From contig NZ_AOHZ01000054.1 of NCBI RefSeq assembly GCF_000337215.1, positions 1 through 43,315 on the forward strand: 43,315 nt of DNA, written 5' to 3'. The translations under genes were made by a program, and so were the position numbers. The DNA comes from Natronolimnohabitans innermongolicus JCM 12255. Its GTDB lineage: Archaea; Halobacteriota; Halobacteria; Halobacteriales; Natrialbaceae. Numbering within the stretch: position 1 is the stretch's first letter; each line of letters begins with the position of its first letter. A model generated the notes under the pieces. The model was given only the letters and a program-made list of their open reading frames with translations. It made no database searches and was not told the origin of the DNA. Below are positions 16,076 through 25,702 of the stretch, one piece after another.

Positions 16076-16313
16076 ACGCGGAGGACGGATAGCGCGACAT
16101 ATCATCCGTTCGATCCACCTCGAGTCGGCACGACCGCTCGCTCGGACCGGTCGCGTCCGATATTGTGGCAGACAGCCGTCGAATTTCGGCCGTGTACGGG
16201 CGGCGATCACGCCGATCTGCATCGTTTTCCGGCCGATAATACGATATTGTTCGTGACGTTCGACAGCTGTCGAGTGTGGGGTCGTCGAACCGTGCGAGAG
16301 AGCGGGTTTCGAC

Positions 16314-16322
16314 GGATTTAAC
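16314..16322 (+). promoter_or_regulatory. TATA-like box for mdh
   Basis: GGATTTAAC lies about 28 bases before ATG 16350, fitting a leaderless transcript of a highly expressed gene. Confidence 0.5.
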
Positions 16323-16349
16323 GCCTGGGGAGGTTGAGGTTTACGTGGT

Positions 16350-17264
16350 ATGACGAAAGTTAGCGTGGTCGGCGCGGCCGGGACGGTCGGGGCCGCCGCA
16401 GGCTACAACATCGCGCTTCGGGACATCGCCGACGAACTCGTCTTCGTGGACATTCCGGACCAGGAAGACACGACGATCGGACAGGCCGCCGACACCAACC
16501 ACGGCGCGGCCTACGACTCGAACACGACGATCCGCAAGGGTGACTACGAGGACACCGAGGGCTCGGACGTCGTCGTCATCACCGCCGGCATTCCGCGCCA
16601 GCCGGGCCAGACGCGGATCGACCTGGCGGGCGACAACGCACCGATCATGGAGGATATCGGCTCCTCCATCGCCGAGTACAACGACGACTTCGTCACCGTC
16701 ACCACGTCGAACCCCGTCGACCTGCTGAACCGCCACCTCTACGAGTCGGGCGACCGCGCCCGCGAGAAGGTGGTCGGCTTCGGCGGCCGACTCGACTCCG
16801 CTCGCTTCCGCTACGTCATCGCCGAACGCTTCGACGCGCCCGTCCAGAACGTCGAGGCGACGATCCTCGGCGAGCACGGCGACGCGCAGGTCCCCGTGTT
16901 CTCCAAGGTTCGCGTCAACGGCCAGGATCTCGAGTTCGACGACGACGAGAAGGAGGAACTCCTCGAGGAACTCCAGACCTCCGCGATGAACGTCATCGAG
17001 AAGAAAGGCGCCACGCAGTGGGGCCCCGCGACGGGCGTCGGCCACACCGTCGAGGCCATCCTCCGCGATACGGGCGAGGTGCTGCCCTGCAGCGTCGTCC
17101 TCGAGGGCGAGTACGGCCACGAGGACACCGCCTTCGGCGTTCCGTGTAAGCTCGGCTCGAACGGGATCGAGGAGGTCGTCGAGTGGGACCTCACCGAGTT
17201 CGAGCGCAACCAACTCGGCGAGGCCGCCGAAAAGCTTTCCGAGCAGTACGACGAAATCGCGTAG
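16350..17264 (+). CDS. mdh: Malate dehydrogenase
   Basis: A 304-residue NAD-dependent dehydrogenase of the [LDH-like] malate dehydrogenase family, very similar in kind to the well-studied Haloarcula enzyme. The nucleotide-binding loop is GAAGTVG (8-14), with Asp 34 ending strand beta-2 as expected for NAD preference. The active loop reads IPRQPGQTR: Arg 83 at the substrate-specificity position marks malate rather than lactate dehydrogenase, and Arg 89 is the second substrate arginine. The catalytic His lies in GEHGD. It interconverts malate and oxaloacetate in the TCA cycle as a soluble tetramer whose acidic surface suits high salt. The gene stands alone, divergent from the fusion gene. Confidence 0.95.
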   Translation: MTKVSVVGAAGTVGAAAGYNIALRDIADELVFVDIPDQEDTTIGQAADTNHGAAYDSNTTIRKGDYEDTEGSDVVVITAGIPRQPGQTRIDLAGDNAPIMEDIGSSIAEYNDDFVTVTTSNPVDLLNRHLYESGDRAREKVVGFGGRLDSARFRYVIAERFDAPVQNVEATILGEHGDAQVPVFSKVRVNGQDLEFDDDEKEELLEELQTSAMNVIEKKGATQWGPATGVGHTVEAILRDTGEVLPCSVVLEGEYGHEDTAFGVPCKLGSNGIEEVVEWDLTEFERNQLGEAAEKLSEQYDEIA

Positions 17265-17391
17265 TCACGCGCGAGTCGCTTCCGGTCATCCCGACTTCTT
17301 TCGCGACGGCATTTACGCCAGCGACCGCACCAGCGACTCGAGCGGTTTCTCGCGGGATTCAGTCGGCTATCGGTGGGGGCGAAACGCCGCG

Positions 17392-17637
17392 TCAGGGAAT
17401 CAACTGCTCGCCGTCGTCGTCGTAGATCGTGATCGCGTCGACGGGACACGTGCGGGCGGCGAACTTCGCGTCGAGTTCGGCGTCTTCCGGCACTTCGCGG
17501 ACGAAGACGCCGTCTTCGACCTCCTCGCTGTCTTTCAGGATCGCTTTCCCCTTCGATTTGTCCTCCTCGAACTCGCTCCACTCGGCGACACACTGGTACA
17601 TCCCGATGCAGGTCTCCTCGTCGAATTCGACCTTCAT
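17392..17637 (-). CDS. Small ferredoxin with three cluster cysteines
   Basis: An 81-residue acidic protein. It has CIGMYQC (Cys 10 and 16) and RTCPVDAI, and no other Cys. The usual first motif of a [4Fe-4S] site is CxxCxxC; here the middle position is Met, so only three ligands are available. That suggests a [3Fe-4S] cluster or an outside ligand, as in ferredoxins of P450 systems and Fer4_15-type proteins. Role: low-molecular-weight electron carrier; partner unknown. No redox gene adjoins it, since malate dehydrogenase (NAD-linked) converges on it. Start ATG 17637 is the only one that fits the family. Confidence 0.85.
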   Translation of the reverse strand: MKVEFDEETCIGMYQCVAEWSEFEEDKSKGKAILKDSEEVEDGVFVREVPEDAELDAKFAARTCPVDAITIYDDDGEQLIP

Positions 17638-17717
17638 GCGTAGCGGTTGGATCGATCGCCGTAAATCGATAGCGATCGGAAGAGATGTTCACGGTAACAG
17701 GGGACAACTATCAATCG

Positions 17718-17727
17718 TATTTTATTA
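17718..17727 (+). promoter_or_regulatory. TATA-like box for the methyltransferase gene
   Basis: TATTTTATTA is strongly AT-rich for this genome and sits 24-33 bases before GTG 17751. This spacing is the main reason for choosing that start over the in-frame ATGs at 17685 and 17826. Confidence 0.5.
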
Positions 17728-17750
17728 TCGTCCGTCTCGTCGACTCGAGC

Positions 17751-18620
17751 GTGAGTCGGAACCGTTCCGGATCTTCGAACCGGCCGGATCGACGGCGAGA
17801 CCGATCCGACGCGCTCGGCCGCGCGATGCTCGCCCACCACCGCGGGGAGCCGGGACGGCTCACCTATCGCGACGGTGGGGCTGTCCAAGAATGCAACGTC
17901 GAGGCGTTCTACTTCTCGGATCCCGACTCGTGGGAGCGCGAGACGATCGACTGCCTCGAGCGCCTCGCCGACCGCGGCCCGATCCTCGACGTCGGCTGTG
18001 GTGCGGGCAAACACCTCCTGTGGTGGGCCGACCGCGGCGTCGAAACCGTCGGCGTCGACGTCAGCCCGAACGCGGTGCTGACGGCCAGCGAGCGGTGCGA
18101 GGCCCGCAGGATCTCGAGCCGGAGCGGCGAAGCCGCGAAGCGGGGTCTCGAGGACGTCTTCGTCGGGGATATGTTTGATCTTCCCGTCTCGAGCGACGCG
18201 TTCGGCGCCGTCCACGCCGTCGGGACGCAGGTCGGGCTCGGACGTTCGCTGGCGGGGATTCGCGCGCTGTTGAACGAATTCGCTCGCGTGACCGACGACG
18301 GCGGGACGGCGGTCGTCGACGAGTACGATCCGACCCAGCTGGACGGCGACTGCTTCGGCTTCCGTCCCGATCCGCGGACGGGAATCGCCCACCGGTGTTT
18401 CCACCTCGAGTTCGAGCGCGGGCGACCCGACGGGACGCGAGCGCGCGTGGTCGGACGGACGCTGCAGTTCCTGCTGTGTTCGCCCGCTCGGCTGCGAGAC
18501 GCGACGGACGGAACGCCGTGGCGGATGACCGACGTGCTCAGGGCCGACGGCACGGCACACTACAGGGCGATCCTCGAGAAGAGATGCGACGCCTCGCCGG
18601 TCGCGCCCTCCCGTCGATGA
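17751..18620 (+). CDS. Class I SAM-dependent methyltransferase
   Basis: A 289-residue protein whose central motif I reads ILDVGCGAGKHLLWW, followed by VETVGVDVSPNAV (acidic residue after beta-2) and DVFVGDMFDLPVSSDAFGAVHAVG, the normal order for a Rossmann-fold methyltransferase. The N-terminus holds a basic, low-complexity stretch before AMLAHHRGEPGRLTYRDGG. The C-terminal half (DEYDPTQLDGDCFGFRPDP) contains no feature that tells me the acceptor. It uses S-adenosylmethionine and is cytosolic. I chose GTG 17751 because of the TATA-like box 24-33 bases upstream; starting at ATG 17826 would remove 25 residues and is also possible. The PiT gene follows in the same direction after 93 bases. Confidence 0.78.
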   Translation: MSRNRSGSSNRPDRRRDRSDALGRAMLAHHRGEPGRLTYRDGGAVQECNVEAFYFSDPDSWERETIDCLERLADRGPILDVGCGAGKHLLWWADRGVETVGVDVSPNAVLTASERCEARRISSRSGEAAKRGLEDVFVGDMFDLPVSSDAFGAVHAVGTQVGLGRSLAGIRALLNEFARVTDDGGTAVVDEYDPTQLDGDCFGFRPDPRTGIAHRCFHLEFERGRPDGTRARVVGRTLQFLLCSPARLRDATDGTPWRMTDVLRADGTAHYRAILEKRCDASPVAPSRR

Positions 18621-18713
18621 TCGTTACCTGGCGACATTTTCCATCCAGCCGTTCGTGCACCCGATTGCCGAGGGAACGCTTTTCCAACGGGTCGTCGAAC
18701 AGTGACGGACGGA

Positions 18714-19922
18714 ATGGTCGCACTGTCGTTCGCCCTCCTCGTCGGGATCGCCGTTCTCACCTGTCTGTTCATGGCGTGGGTCCTCGGAGCCAACAGTAAC
18801 TCGCCGCCGTTCGCCCCAGCGATCGGTGCGAACGCGATCTCGACGATGCAGGCCGCGTTCGTCATCGGGCTGCTCGCGGCCGCGGGGGCGCTCATGCAGG
18901 GTGGAAGCATCTCCGAGACGGTCGGTGCGGACCTCATCGACGGCGTGGCAATCACGCCGCTCGCTGCCACCGCGGGGCTGCTAACGGCGGCGGGGTTCAT
19001 GGCGATCGGGATCTACACGCGGTATCCGATCCCGGCGGCGTTCGCGACGACCGGCGCGATGGTCGGCGTCGGCCTCTCGCTCGGCGGCGATCCGGCCCTG
19101 GCTACCTACCAGCGTCTCGGGACGTTCTGGGTGATGGTCCCGTTCATGTCCGGCGGGCTGGCGTACGCGACCGGGGTCACGCTGCGCCGCGACGATATCC
19201 CCGAATCCGTCGGCGTCCCGCTACTCGGGGCCCTCGTCGGTGCAATCGTCGCAAATATCCGCCTCGGCGCGATTCCGGATCCGGCGGCCGATCAGGGGAC
19301 GCTCGCCCGGTTCGTCTCCCGACAGTTCGGCGGCGGGCCGACGCTCGCCGCGGGCGTCGACCTCGGGACGGTGCTCGTGACGGTCGCGGTCGGCGCGCTC
19401 GCGTTTTACTGGATCCGAAAGCGTGTCCTCGTCTCCGTCGACGACGGAATCCGTTCGTTCCTGCTCGTGCTTGGCGGCATCGTCGCCTTCTCCTCCGGAG
19501 GCTCGCAGGTCGGCCTCGCGACCGGGCCACTCGAGAACCTCTTTCGCGTCGAACTCGGACTGCCGGGGATCGTCCTGCTCGCGCTCGGTGCGAGCGGCAT
19601 TCTCGCTGGCGCCTGGATGGCCGCTCCGCGGCTGTTGCAGGCGACGTCGCGGGAGTACGCCCAGCTCGGCGTTCGGCGCTCGATCGCCGCGCTCGTCCCC
19701 GGGTTTATCATCGCGCAGCTGGCGATCGCCCTCGGCATCCCGATCTCGCTGAACAACATCATCCTCTCGGGCGTCATCGGAAGCGGACTGGCGGCGGGTT
19801 CGGGCGGCGTTTCGAAACAGAAGATCGGGTTCACGATCACGTTCTGGTTGCTAACCCTCGTGAGTTCGGTTGCCGTCGGCTACGGGCTCTACCAACTGCT
19901 GGCCGCGGTCATGGGTGGTTGA
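18714..19922 (+). CDS. PiT family inorganic phosphate transporter
   Basis: A 402-residue membrane protein with 10-12 spans. The two inverted repeats carry the PiT signature in the forms GANSNSPPFAPAIGANAISTMQAA (N-terminal half) and ISLNNIILSGVIGSG with GVSKQKIG (C-terminal half). A Gly-Ser-rich loop (FSSGGSQVG) is also present. PiT proteins couple phosphate uptake to H+ or Na+; Na+ is likely in a halophile. ATG 18714 is preferred; GTG 18702 in frame is an alternative. The universal stress protein gene converges on it, and PiT-Usp neighbourhoods are common in haloarchaea, which suggests a regulatory link but does not show one. Confidence 0.9.
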   Translation: MVALSFALLVGIAVLTCLFMAWVLGANSNSPPFAPAIGANAISTMQAAFVIGLLAAAGALMQGGSISETVGADLIDGVAITPLAATAGLLTAAGFMAIGIYTRYPIPAAFATTGAMVGVGLSLGGDPALATYQRLGTFWVMVPFMSGGLAYATGVTLRRDDIPESVGVPLLGALVGAIVANIRLGAIPDPAADQGTLARFVSRQFGGGPTLAAGVDLGTVLVTVAVGALAFYWIRKRVLVSVDDGIRSFLLVLGGIVAFSSGGSQVGLATGPLENLFRVELGLPGIVLLALGASGILAGAWMAAPRLLQATSREYAQLGVRRSIAALVPGFIIAQLAIALGIPISLNNIILSGVIGSGLAAGSGGVSKQKIGFTITFWLLTLVSSVAVGYGLYQLLAAVMGG

Positions 19923-20017
19923 ATCGCCCAGCACGGAACTCGAGTCGGGCGTACCGCTGCCGGAGTGGGGAGCGTCGAACCGTGATTCACCACTGGTCGT
20001 CGAACGCGACGAGACCG

Positions 20018-20458
20018 TCACTCGAGAATCGTCACCGGTCGCGGCGTCCGGTCGACGACCGTCGCTGCCACGCTCTGACCGAGGAGTCGGCCGACGAGCC
20101 CGCTCGATCGGCTGTCGTGGCCGTACAGTACGACGTGGTCGACGTCGTTGTCGGTCACGTACTGCGGTACGACATTTCCGGGGCGTCCCTCGGCGGTATC
20201 GATCCGGACGCGCTCTTCCGTCGGTGGCTCGTCGACCCCCTCTAGCATGCGAACGGCACTCGCGCGCGCCGCTTCGGTCCGTTCGTCGTGTCGCTCCAGG
20301 ACGCCGCCCTCGCTCATCGGCGCATCGAGTGGAGTGACGACCGCGAGGAGGATGACATCGGCGTCGGGGAACGTCTCGAGAGTGTACGTCAATGCCTCGT
20401 CTTCCCGCGGCCGTCCGAGCGTAGGAACGAGGATGCGGTCGGGTTCGAGGGTGGCCAT
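20018..20458 (-). CDS. Universal stress protein (UspA family)
   Basis: A 146-residue single-domain Usp: [16 protein letters not shown] at the N-terminus, VVTPLDAP near residue 41, [32 protein letters not shown], and [27 protein letters not shown] at the end. ATP-binding Usps carry G-x2-G-x9-G-S/T; here the region reads [17 protein letters not shown], so the first Gly spacing is altered and ATP binding is uncertain. Usps modulate stress and transport processes in the cytosol. It converges on the PiT transporter gene and is divergent from hel308, with 108 bases between the two starts. Confidence 0.87.
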   Translation of the reverse strand: MATLEPDRILVPTLGRPREDEALTYTLETFPDADVILLAVVTPLDAPMSEGGVLERHDERTEAARASAVRMLEGVDEPPTEERVRIDTAEGRPGNVVPQYVTDNDVDHVVLYGHDSRSSGLVGRLLGQSVAATVVDRTPRPVTILE

Positions 20459-20534
20459 GAGACGCCTACATCCGCCACGGTCATCGATCTGTTGCCGGCG
20501 TGTGGCTCCACCTATCCGAGATCTCGAGACGATA

Positions 20535-20542
20535 CTTTAAAC
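20535..20542 (+). promoter_or_regulatory. TATA-like box for hel308
   Basis: CTTTAAAC lies about 28 bases before ATG 20567, the usual spacing for leaderless transcription in this window. Confidence 0.5.
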
Positions 20543-20566
20543 CGCAACACGCGCCAAGCACGGCCA

Positions 20567-22918
20567 ATGAATATCGAGGAGCTGTCGGGGCTCCCGCCCG
20601 GCGCCACGGAGCACTTCCGGCAGGAGGGCATCGAGGAGCTCTACCCGCCGCAGGCCGAGGCCGTCGAGGCCGGCGCGACCGATGGCGACAGCCTCGTCGC
20701 CGCCGTCCCCACCGCCAGCGGCAAGACGATGATCGCCGCGCTCTCGATGCTGTCGGCGGTACAGCGCGGGGGGAAGGCGCTGTACATCGTCCCCCTGCGG
20801 GCGCTCGCCAGCGAGAAGCGAGACGAGTTCGCCGCCTACGAGGAGTTCGGCGTCACCGTCGGCGTCACGACGGGCAACTACGAGAGCACGGACGACTGGC
20901 TCGCGACGAAAGACATCATCGTCGCGACGAGCGAAAAGGTCGACTCGCTCGTGCGAAACGGGGCCGACTGGCTCTCCGAACTCACCTGCGTCGTCAGCGA
21001 CGAGGTTCACCTGATCGACGACCGAAACCGCGGGCCGACGCTCGAGGTCACCCTCGCGAAGCTCCGGCAACTGAATCCGGGGATGCAGGTCGTCGCCCTC
21101 TCGGCGACGGTCGGCAACGCCGACGAGATTGCCGACTGGCTCGACGCCGCCCTCGTCGACACCGACTGGCGGCCGATCGACCTGCAGATGGGCGTCCACT
21201 ACGGCAACGCCCTGAACTTCGACGACGGCTCGACCCGCGAGGTGCCCGTCGAAGGGAGCGAGAAGCAGGAAGCCGCCCTGGTGCGCGACATCCTCCAGGA
21301 GGGCGGCTCGTCGCTGGTCTTCGTCAGCTCCCGCCGAAACGCCGAGGCCGCCGCGAGCCGACTCGGACAGGTCTCGAGTCGCGAACTCTCCGACGAGGAA
21401 CGCGCCGAACTCGCCGACCTCGCCGCCGAGATCCGCGACGACAGCGACACCGAGACGAGCAGGGACCTCGCCGACTGCGTCGAGCAGGGGGCGGCGTTTC
21501 ACCACGCCGGGCTCTCCGCCACCCAGCGGTCGCTCGTCGAGGACGCCTTCCGTGACCGTCTGCTGAAGGTCATCTCCGCCACGCCGACGCTCGCAGCCGG
21601 CGTCAACACCCCCGCACGCCGCGTCATCGTCCGCGACTGGCGCCGCTTCGACCCCAGCGCGGGCGGAATGGCCCCGCTCGACGTCCTCGAGGTCCACCAG
21701 ATGATGGGACGCGCCGGCCGGCCGGGGCTCGACCCCTACGGCGAAGCCGTCCTGCTCGCCAAGAGCCACGACGAGAGCGAGGAGCTGTTCGATCGCTACA
21801 TCTGGGCCGAGCCCGAGGCCGTCCGCTCGAAGCTGGCGGCCGAACCCGCCCTCCGAACGCACGTCCTCGCCACCATCGCGTCGGGCTTCGCCCGCACCCG
21901 CGGCGGGCTCCTCGAGTTCCTCGAGGCGACACTCTACGCCAGTCAGTCGACCGAAGCGGGCCGACTCGAGCGGGTGACCGACGACGTGCTCGACTACCTG
22001 GCGCGAAACGACTTCATCGAACGCGACGCCGACGCCGGGGCGGACGTAGACGATGGCGCGTTCACCTCCGCCGCAGACCTCGCGGAGCAGCAGACCGCGA
22101 AAAACGAGGAGCGCCTCGAGGCGACCAGCCTCGGCCACACCGTCTCGCGACTCTACCTCGATCCGATGAGCGCCGCCGAAATCGTCCACGGCCTCGAGGA
22201 CGCAGACGAGCGCCCGACGGCGCTGGGACTCTACCAGCTGATCTCGAGGACGCCCGATATGTACGAGCTCTACCTGCGCTCGGGCGAGGACGAGGAGTTC
22301 GGCGAACTGTTCTACGAGCGAGAGCGCGAACTGCTCGGCGACGCGCCAAGCGAGTTCGAGGAAGAGCGCTTCGAGGACTGGCTGGCCGCCCTGAAGACGG
22401 GCAAACTGCTCGAGGACTGGGCCGACGAGACGGACGAGGAACGGATCACCGACCGGTACAAGATCGGCCCCGGCGACCTCCGCGGCAAGGTCGATACGGC
22501 CGAGTGGCTGCTCGGCGCCGCCGAGTCGCTGGCCGCGGAGATCGACAGCGAGTGGACCGTCGCCGTCCGCGAAGCCCGCGCTCGCGTCGAACACGGCGTC
22601 GGCGAGGAGCTACTCGAACTGGTCTCGGTCGGCGGCGTGGGCCGCAAGCGCGCCCGACACCTCTACGACCGCGGGATCGAGGAGCCCGCCGACCTCCGAA
22701 GCGCCGACAAGGGAGTCGTCCTGAGCGCGCTCAAAGGCGAGAAGACCGCCGAGACCATCCTCGAGAACGCCGGCCGCGAGGACCCCTCGATGGAAGGGGT
22801 CGAGCCGGCGAACGCGGACGCCGGCACGGTGACGACCGGCTCGAGCGACGACGACAAAGCGACGCCGGCAGAACGGGCGGAATCCGACGACGGCCAGTCC
22901 AGCCTGGGTGATTTCTGA
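20567..22918 (+). CDS. hel308: Hel308 (Hjm) ATP-dependent DNA helicase
   Basis: A 783-residue superfamily 2 helicase that unwinds lagging-strand structures at stalled forks with 3'-5' polarity. Walker A is PTASGKT (48-54), the DEVH box follows ([11 protein letters not shown]), motif III is ALSATVGN, and motif VI is [10 protein letters not shown]. The winged-helix and ratchet domains follow, then a helix-hairpin-helix-like end ([17 protein letters not shown], about residues 685-701) and an acidic tail ending SSLGDF. The tail ends with a short hydrophobic patch of the kind used for PCNA or RPA contacts; that is inference. ATG 20567 has a TATA-like box 28 bases upstream. Its stop overlaps the Cgi121 start by one base (TGATG). 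Confidence 0.95.
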   Translation: MNIEELSGLPPGATEHFRQEGIEELYPPQAEAVEAGATDGDSLVAAVPTASGKTMIAALSMLSAVQRGGKALYIVPLRALASEKRDEFAAYEEFGVTVGVTTGNYESTDDWLATKDIIVATSEKVDSLVRNGADWLSELTCVVSDEVHLIDDRNRGPTLEVTLAKLRQLNPGMQVVALSATVGNADEIADWLDAALVDTDWRPIDLQMGVHYGNALNFDDGSTREVPVEGSEKQEAALVRDILQEGGSSLVFVSSRRNAEAAASRLGQVSSRELSDEERAELADLAAEIRDDSDTETSRDLADCVEQGAAFHHAGLSATQRSLVEDAFRDRLLKVISATPTLAAGVNTPARRVIVRDWRRFDPSAGGMAPLDVLEVHQMMGRAGRPGLDPYGEAVLLAKSHDESEELFDRYIWAEPEAVRSKLAAEPALRTHVLATIASGFARTRGGLLEFLEATLYASQSTEAGRLERVTDDVLDYLARNDFIERDADAGADVDDGAFTSAADLAEQQTAKNEERLEATSLGHTVSRLYLDPMSAAEIVHGLEDADERPTALGLYQLISRTPDMYELYLRSGEDEEFGELFYERERELLGDAPSEFEEERFEDWLAALKTGKLLEDWADETDEERITDRYKIGPGDLRGKVDTAEWLLGAAESLAAEIDSEWTVAVREARARVEHGVGEELLELVSVGGVGRKRARHLYDRGIEEPADLRSADKGVVLSALKGEKTAETILENAGREDPSMEGVEPANADAGTVTTGSSDDDKATPAERAESDDGQSSLGDF

Positions 22919-23484
22919 TGGAACTGTTCGAGTGCACCCTCGCGATCGACGACCTCGACGCGTTCGTCGCCGACATCGGCGCGATCGGCGACCGTCACGG
23001 CGTGACGATCCAGGCCTTCGACGCCGACTACATCGCCGACCGCGCCCACCTCGAGCGCGCACGCGACCTCGCCGACCGCGCCATCGACCGCGGCGAGAAC
23101 GTCGCCAGGGATCGCGCCGTCGAGATCCTGCTGTACGCCGCCGGCCGCCGCCAGATCGACCGCGCGCTCGAGATGGGCGTCGACGAGGGGGAGACTCGAG
23201 CCGTCGTGTTGGTCGACGGTTCCACCGGAAACGAAGGGGTTCACGAGGGCAATGGGTCCGATTCGACCGCTGACAACGACCGAGAACGCCAGGGCGAACG
23301 GGCCGCCCTCGAGGCCCTCACCGCCCTCGAGGCCGTCGGGGACTGCGAGCCGACCCTCGAGTCTCGAGACGAGGTGACCCTCTGTGCGTTCTTCGAGATC
23401 ACCGAGGCCGAGCGCGAAGCGACCGACGCGGACCTCGGCGACCTCGTCCGCGAGCGAGTGGCGCTGCTCGAGGTCGAGAAATAA
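22918..23484 (+). CDS. cgi121: KEOPS complex subunit Cgi121
   Basis: A 188-residue protein of the Cgi121 family. The core runs from ELFECTLAIDDLDAFVADIG through ENVARDRAVEILLYAAGRRQIDRALEMGV to ALEALTALEAVGDCEPTLE. KEOPS (Kae1, Bud32, Cgi121, Pcc1) makes N6-threonylcarbamoyladenosine at position 37 of ANN-decoding tRNAs; Cgi121 binds Bud32 and helps to recruit tRNA. An acidic, low-complexity insertion (about residues 100-120, NGSDSTADNDRERQGE) is a halophile-type expansion of a loop. It overlaps the hel308 stop by one base, so the two are co-transcribed; this pairing is common in haloarchaea. A TTTTT run at 23506-23512 after the stop may end the transcript. Confidence 0.92.
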   Translation: MELFECTLAIDDLDAFVADIGAIGDRHGVTIQAFDADYIADRAHLERARDLADRAIDRGENVARDRAVEILLYAAGRRQIDRALEMGVDEGETRAVVLVDGSTGNEGVHEGNGSDSTADNDRERQGERAALEALTALEAVGDCEPTLESRDEVTLCAFFEITEAEREATDADLGDLVRERVALLEVEK

Positions 23485-23539
23485 CACCGCCGACGGACGC
23501 GGGATTTTTCTCGCCGCCAGTGGTGTGTGGCAACGACCC

Positions 23540-24583
23540 ATGCAAGCCGCCAGACTCCACGAGTACACCGACGACATGAGCGAGGCACTGCAGATCGACG
23601 AGATCGACCGCCCCGACCTCGAGCGCTCCGATCAAGTGCTGATCGAGGTCGAGGGCGCGGGATGGTGCCAGACCGATAATCACATCGTCGAGGGGATGTG
23701 GACCGACTACGCGCCACAGGACCTCCCGATGACGCTCGGTCACGAGAACGCCGGCATCGTCGCCGAGGTCGGCGAGGAAGTAACGCTGGTCGAGGAAGGC
23801 GACCCCGTGATCTGCCATCCCGTCCAGACCTGCGGTATCTGTCGTCCCTGTCGACTCGGCGAGGACATGTACTGCGAGAACAGCGCCTTCAACGGGCTGA
23901 CGACCGACGGCGGCTTCGCCGAGTACCTGCAGACCAACGAGCGCGCGGTGATCCCGCTTCCCGACGGCGTCGATCCGACCGAAATCGCACCCCACGCCGA
24001 CGCCGGAATCACCGCGTATCACGCCGTCAAGAAGGCGGTCGCCGAACTGAATCCCGGAGACACCTGCGTCGTCATCGGCGTCGGCGGCCTCGGTCACATC
24101 GGCATCCAGTGTCTCGACGCGATGAGCGCCGCGGACATCGTCGCCGCCGATATCAAAGCCGACGCCCTCGAGTTGGCCGCCGATCTGGGCGCCCGCCACA
24201 CCGTCAACTCCGCCGACGAGGACGTCGCGAGCGTGATCGCCGACCTCACCGACGACGAGGGCGTCCAGCAGGTGATCGACTTCGTCGGGCGAGACGAGAC
24301 GACCGCCCTGGCTCCCAACATCGTCGCGGCCGGCGGCGACCACCACGTCGTCGGCTACGGCGGCCACGTTCACGAGCCCAGCCAGGCGCTGGTCGACGGC
24401 GAGTTCGCGTTCCGCGGGACGCTGGTCGGCAAGTACGCCGAACTGCAGGAACTCGTTGCACTCGTCGACCGCGGCGACGTCGAACTGCGGACCGAACGTC
24501 ACGACCTTGCGGATATCAATACCGTCGCCGAGCGACTCGAGCACAACGAGATCGAGGGGCGGGCGGTCCTGACGCCGCCGTAG
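23540..24583 (+). CDS. Zinc-dependent alcohol dehydrogenase (MDR family)
   Basis: A 347-residue medium-chain dehydrogenase. Catalytic zinc ligands are Cys 43 (GWCQTDNH) and His 68/Glu 69 (GHENAGIV). The structural zinc site is complete with Cys 98, 101, 104 and 112 (TCGICRPCRLGEDMYC). The Rossmann loop is GVGGLGHIG, and AADIKADAL has Asp at the end of beta-2, favouring NAD over NADP. The reaction is alcohol to aldehyde or ketone; the substrate is not readable. ATG 23540 is chosen because MQAARLHEY is the family start; the open frame extends upstream into Cgi121. The 55-base gap from Cgi121 contains a TATA-poor sequence, so it may be read through or have a weak promoter. Confidence 0.9.
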   Translation: MQAARLHEYTDDMSEALQIDEIDRPDLERSDQVLIEVEGAGWCQTDNHIVEGMWTDYAPQDLPMTLGHENAGIVAEVGEEVTLVEEGDPVICHPVQTCGICRPCRLGEDMYCENSAFNGLTTDGGFAEYLQTNERAVIPLPDGVDPTEIAPHADAGITAYHAVKKAVAELNPGDTCVVIGVGGLGHIGIQCLDAMSAADIVAADIKADALELAADLGARHTVNSADEDVASVIADLTDDEGVQQVIDFVGRDETTALAPNIVAAGGDHHVVGYGGHVHEPSQALVDGEFAFRGTLVGKYAELQELVALVDRGDVELRTERHDLADINTVAERLEHNEIEGRAVLTPP

Positions 24584-24640
24584 CATAGTTCCCGCGACGA
24601 GCGATCGTGCCTTCCTCCTACTGACGGGCGGGAGCCACCG

Positions 24641-25048
24641 TCAGTCGGTCGTTCGCACGGGAGCGTCGTCCTGCCGTGCGAGGAGACCAACTGTGGCACC
24701 CGAAACCGTTCCGCTCAGCATTACGAGCGCGCTTCGCTTCGGTATTCGCCCTCGGAGGGCAGCCTCGAGGAGCATGAGCGTATCGAGTACGTCGATCAGG
24801 AGGGCGATGCGGTCCCACTCGCGACGGGTCGTTCCGGACGCCGTCAGCTGGCCGACCCCCAGTCCGAGCGCGCGAATGCACGCGTACCGAAGCGCGACGT
24901 CGGCAGAGTCGCCGTTCGTCGAGAGGCCGTACCACCGACCGAGCGTGCGCGGAAAGAGGAGTCCGATCGTTCCGAACACTACGCGAAACCAGGGGAGGTA
25001 TCTCGAGAGGGCGTCGACGGTTGGTCGATTCGTAGCCGATCTGGTCAT
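24641..25048 (-). CDS. Small membrane protein, DUF4267-like
   Basis: A 135-residue protein with about three or four hydrophobic segments: VVFGTIGLLFPRTLGRWYGL, ALRYACIRALGLGVGQL, LIDVLDTLMLLEAAL, and ALVMLSGTVSGATVGLL. The pattern of an Arg in the first cytoplasmic edge, R-x-L-G-L-G in the second helix, and D-x-L-D-T at the third resembles the DUF4267 family of small membrane proteins of unknown function; this assignment is by eye and tentative. ATG 25048 gives a normal N-terminus (MTRSATNRPTVD). It follows the VIT1 gene in the same direction after 70 bases, with an AT-rich stretch at 25083-25088 that could be its own promoter. Confidence 0.62.
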   Translation of the reverse strand: MTRSATNRPTVDALSRYLPWFRVVFGTIGLLFPRTLGRWYGLSTNGDSADVALRYACIRALGLGVGQLTASGTTRREWDRIALLIDVLDTLMLLEAALRGRIPKRSALVMLSGTVSGATVGLLARQDDAPVRTTD

Positions 25049-25118
25049 ACAGTCGACAGCTCGGCGGCAAGCGACGTGATGCTTTTTGTCGGCGGCTGAT
25101 ACGTCCACCCGAATCGGT

Positions 25119-25700
25119 TCAGCCGGGCAGGACGACGTTGATCGCAGCAACGACGATGCCCGCCAATCCCATGCGGACCGCCGCGACGTACCACCGCTGT
25201 CTCGAGATCGAGGCCAGGTAGATCCCGAACGTCGCCAGAATCCCGATTCCGACGAGGATCGACGCGATTACGGCCTGAAACATCGTGAAGACGACGCCCT
25301 CGAAGGCGAGCGGTGTGAGTGTCAACAGGACGGCCAGAATCGGTCCCGTCGCGCTCGCCGTGGCGTGGACGATCTGTGCCGCCCGATGTTCGCGCTGGAC
25401 GCGGGTGTCCTCGAGTTCGGTGAGCATCGCCCGCTCGAGGCGTTCTTGTTCGGCCAGCGCCTCCGCCCGCTCGATCTCCCAGACGCTCCAGACGCCCGAG
25501 GTACCGAGCCCGACGGCCGCGCCGAGGCCGATCGTGACGGCGGTGAGCCCGTCGCCGACGCCGGAGAGGTAGGCGCCGACGACGACGCCGATGCTCGTCA
25601 GCGTCCCGTCGAACCCGTTGGCGATGAAGTATCGCCGGGAGATCGACCGAACGTCTTCCTTTCCGAGGACGCGCCGGAGGCGATCGAATCGGGCGCCCAT
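25119..25700 (-). CDS. VIT1/CCC1 family membrane transporter
   Basis: A 193-residue membrane protein. The N-terminal region SRRYFIANGFDGTLTSIGVVVGAYLSG is the VIT1/CCC1 signature, with the Asp in the first helix expected for metal passage. A cytoplasmic helical segment rich in Glu (ERAEALAEQERLERAMLTELEDTRVQREHRA) corresponds to the metal-binding domain position, and three helices follow. Eukaryotic members move Fe2+ or Mn2+ into vacuoles; the archaeal ones are presumed to export or handle iron or manganese. The upstream DUF211 gene ends two bases before this ATG, so the two are one transcription unit. The Met-rich and His motifs of plant VIT1 are not evident, so the ion is uncertain. Confidence 0.8.
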   Translation of the reverse strand: MGARFDRLRRVLGKEDVRSISRRYFIANGFDGTLTSIGVVVGAYLSGVGDGLTAVTIGLGAAVGLGTSGVWSVWEIERAEALAEQERLERAMLTELEDTRVQREHRAAQIVHATASATGPILAVLLTLTPLAFEGVVFTMFQAVIASILVGIGILATFGIYLASISRQRWYVAAVRMGLAGIVVAAINVVLPG

Positions 25701-25702
25701 CG

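Noticed and set aside
20288-20566. An upstream in-frame extension of hel308
   Set aside because: It overlaps the universal stress gene on the other strand and lacks family similarity; the TATA-like box before ATG 20567 sets the start.
20537-22594. A 685-codon open frame on the minus strand across hel308
   Set aside because: Hel308 on the plus strand is unmistakable; the antisense frame has no recognisable domain and starts inside the gene.
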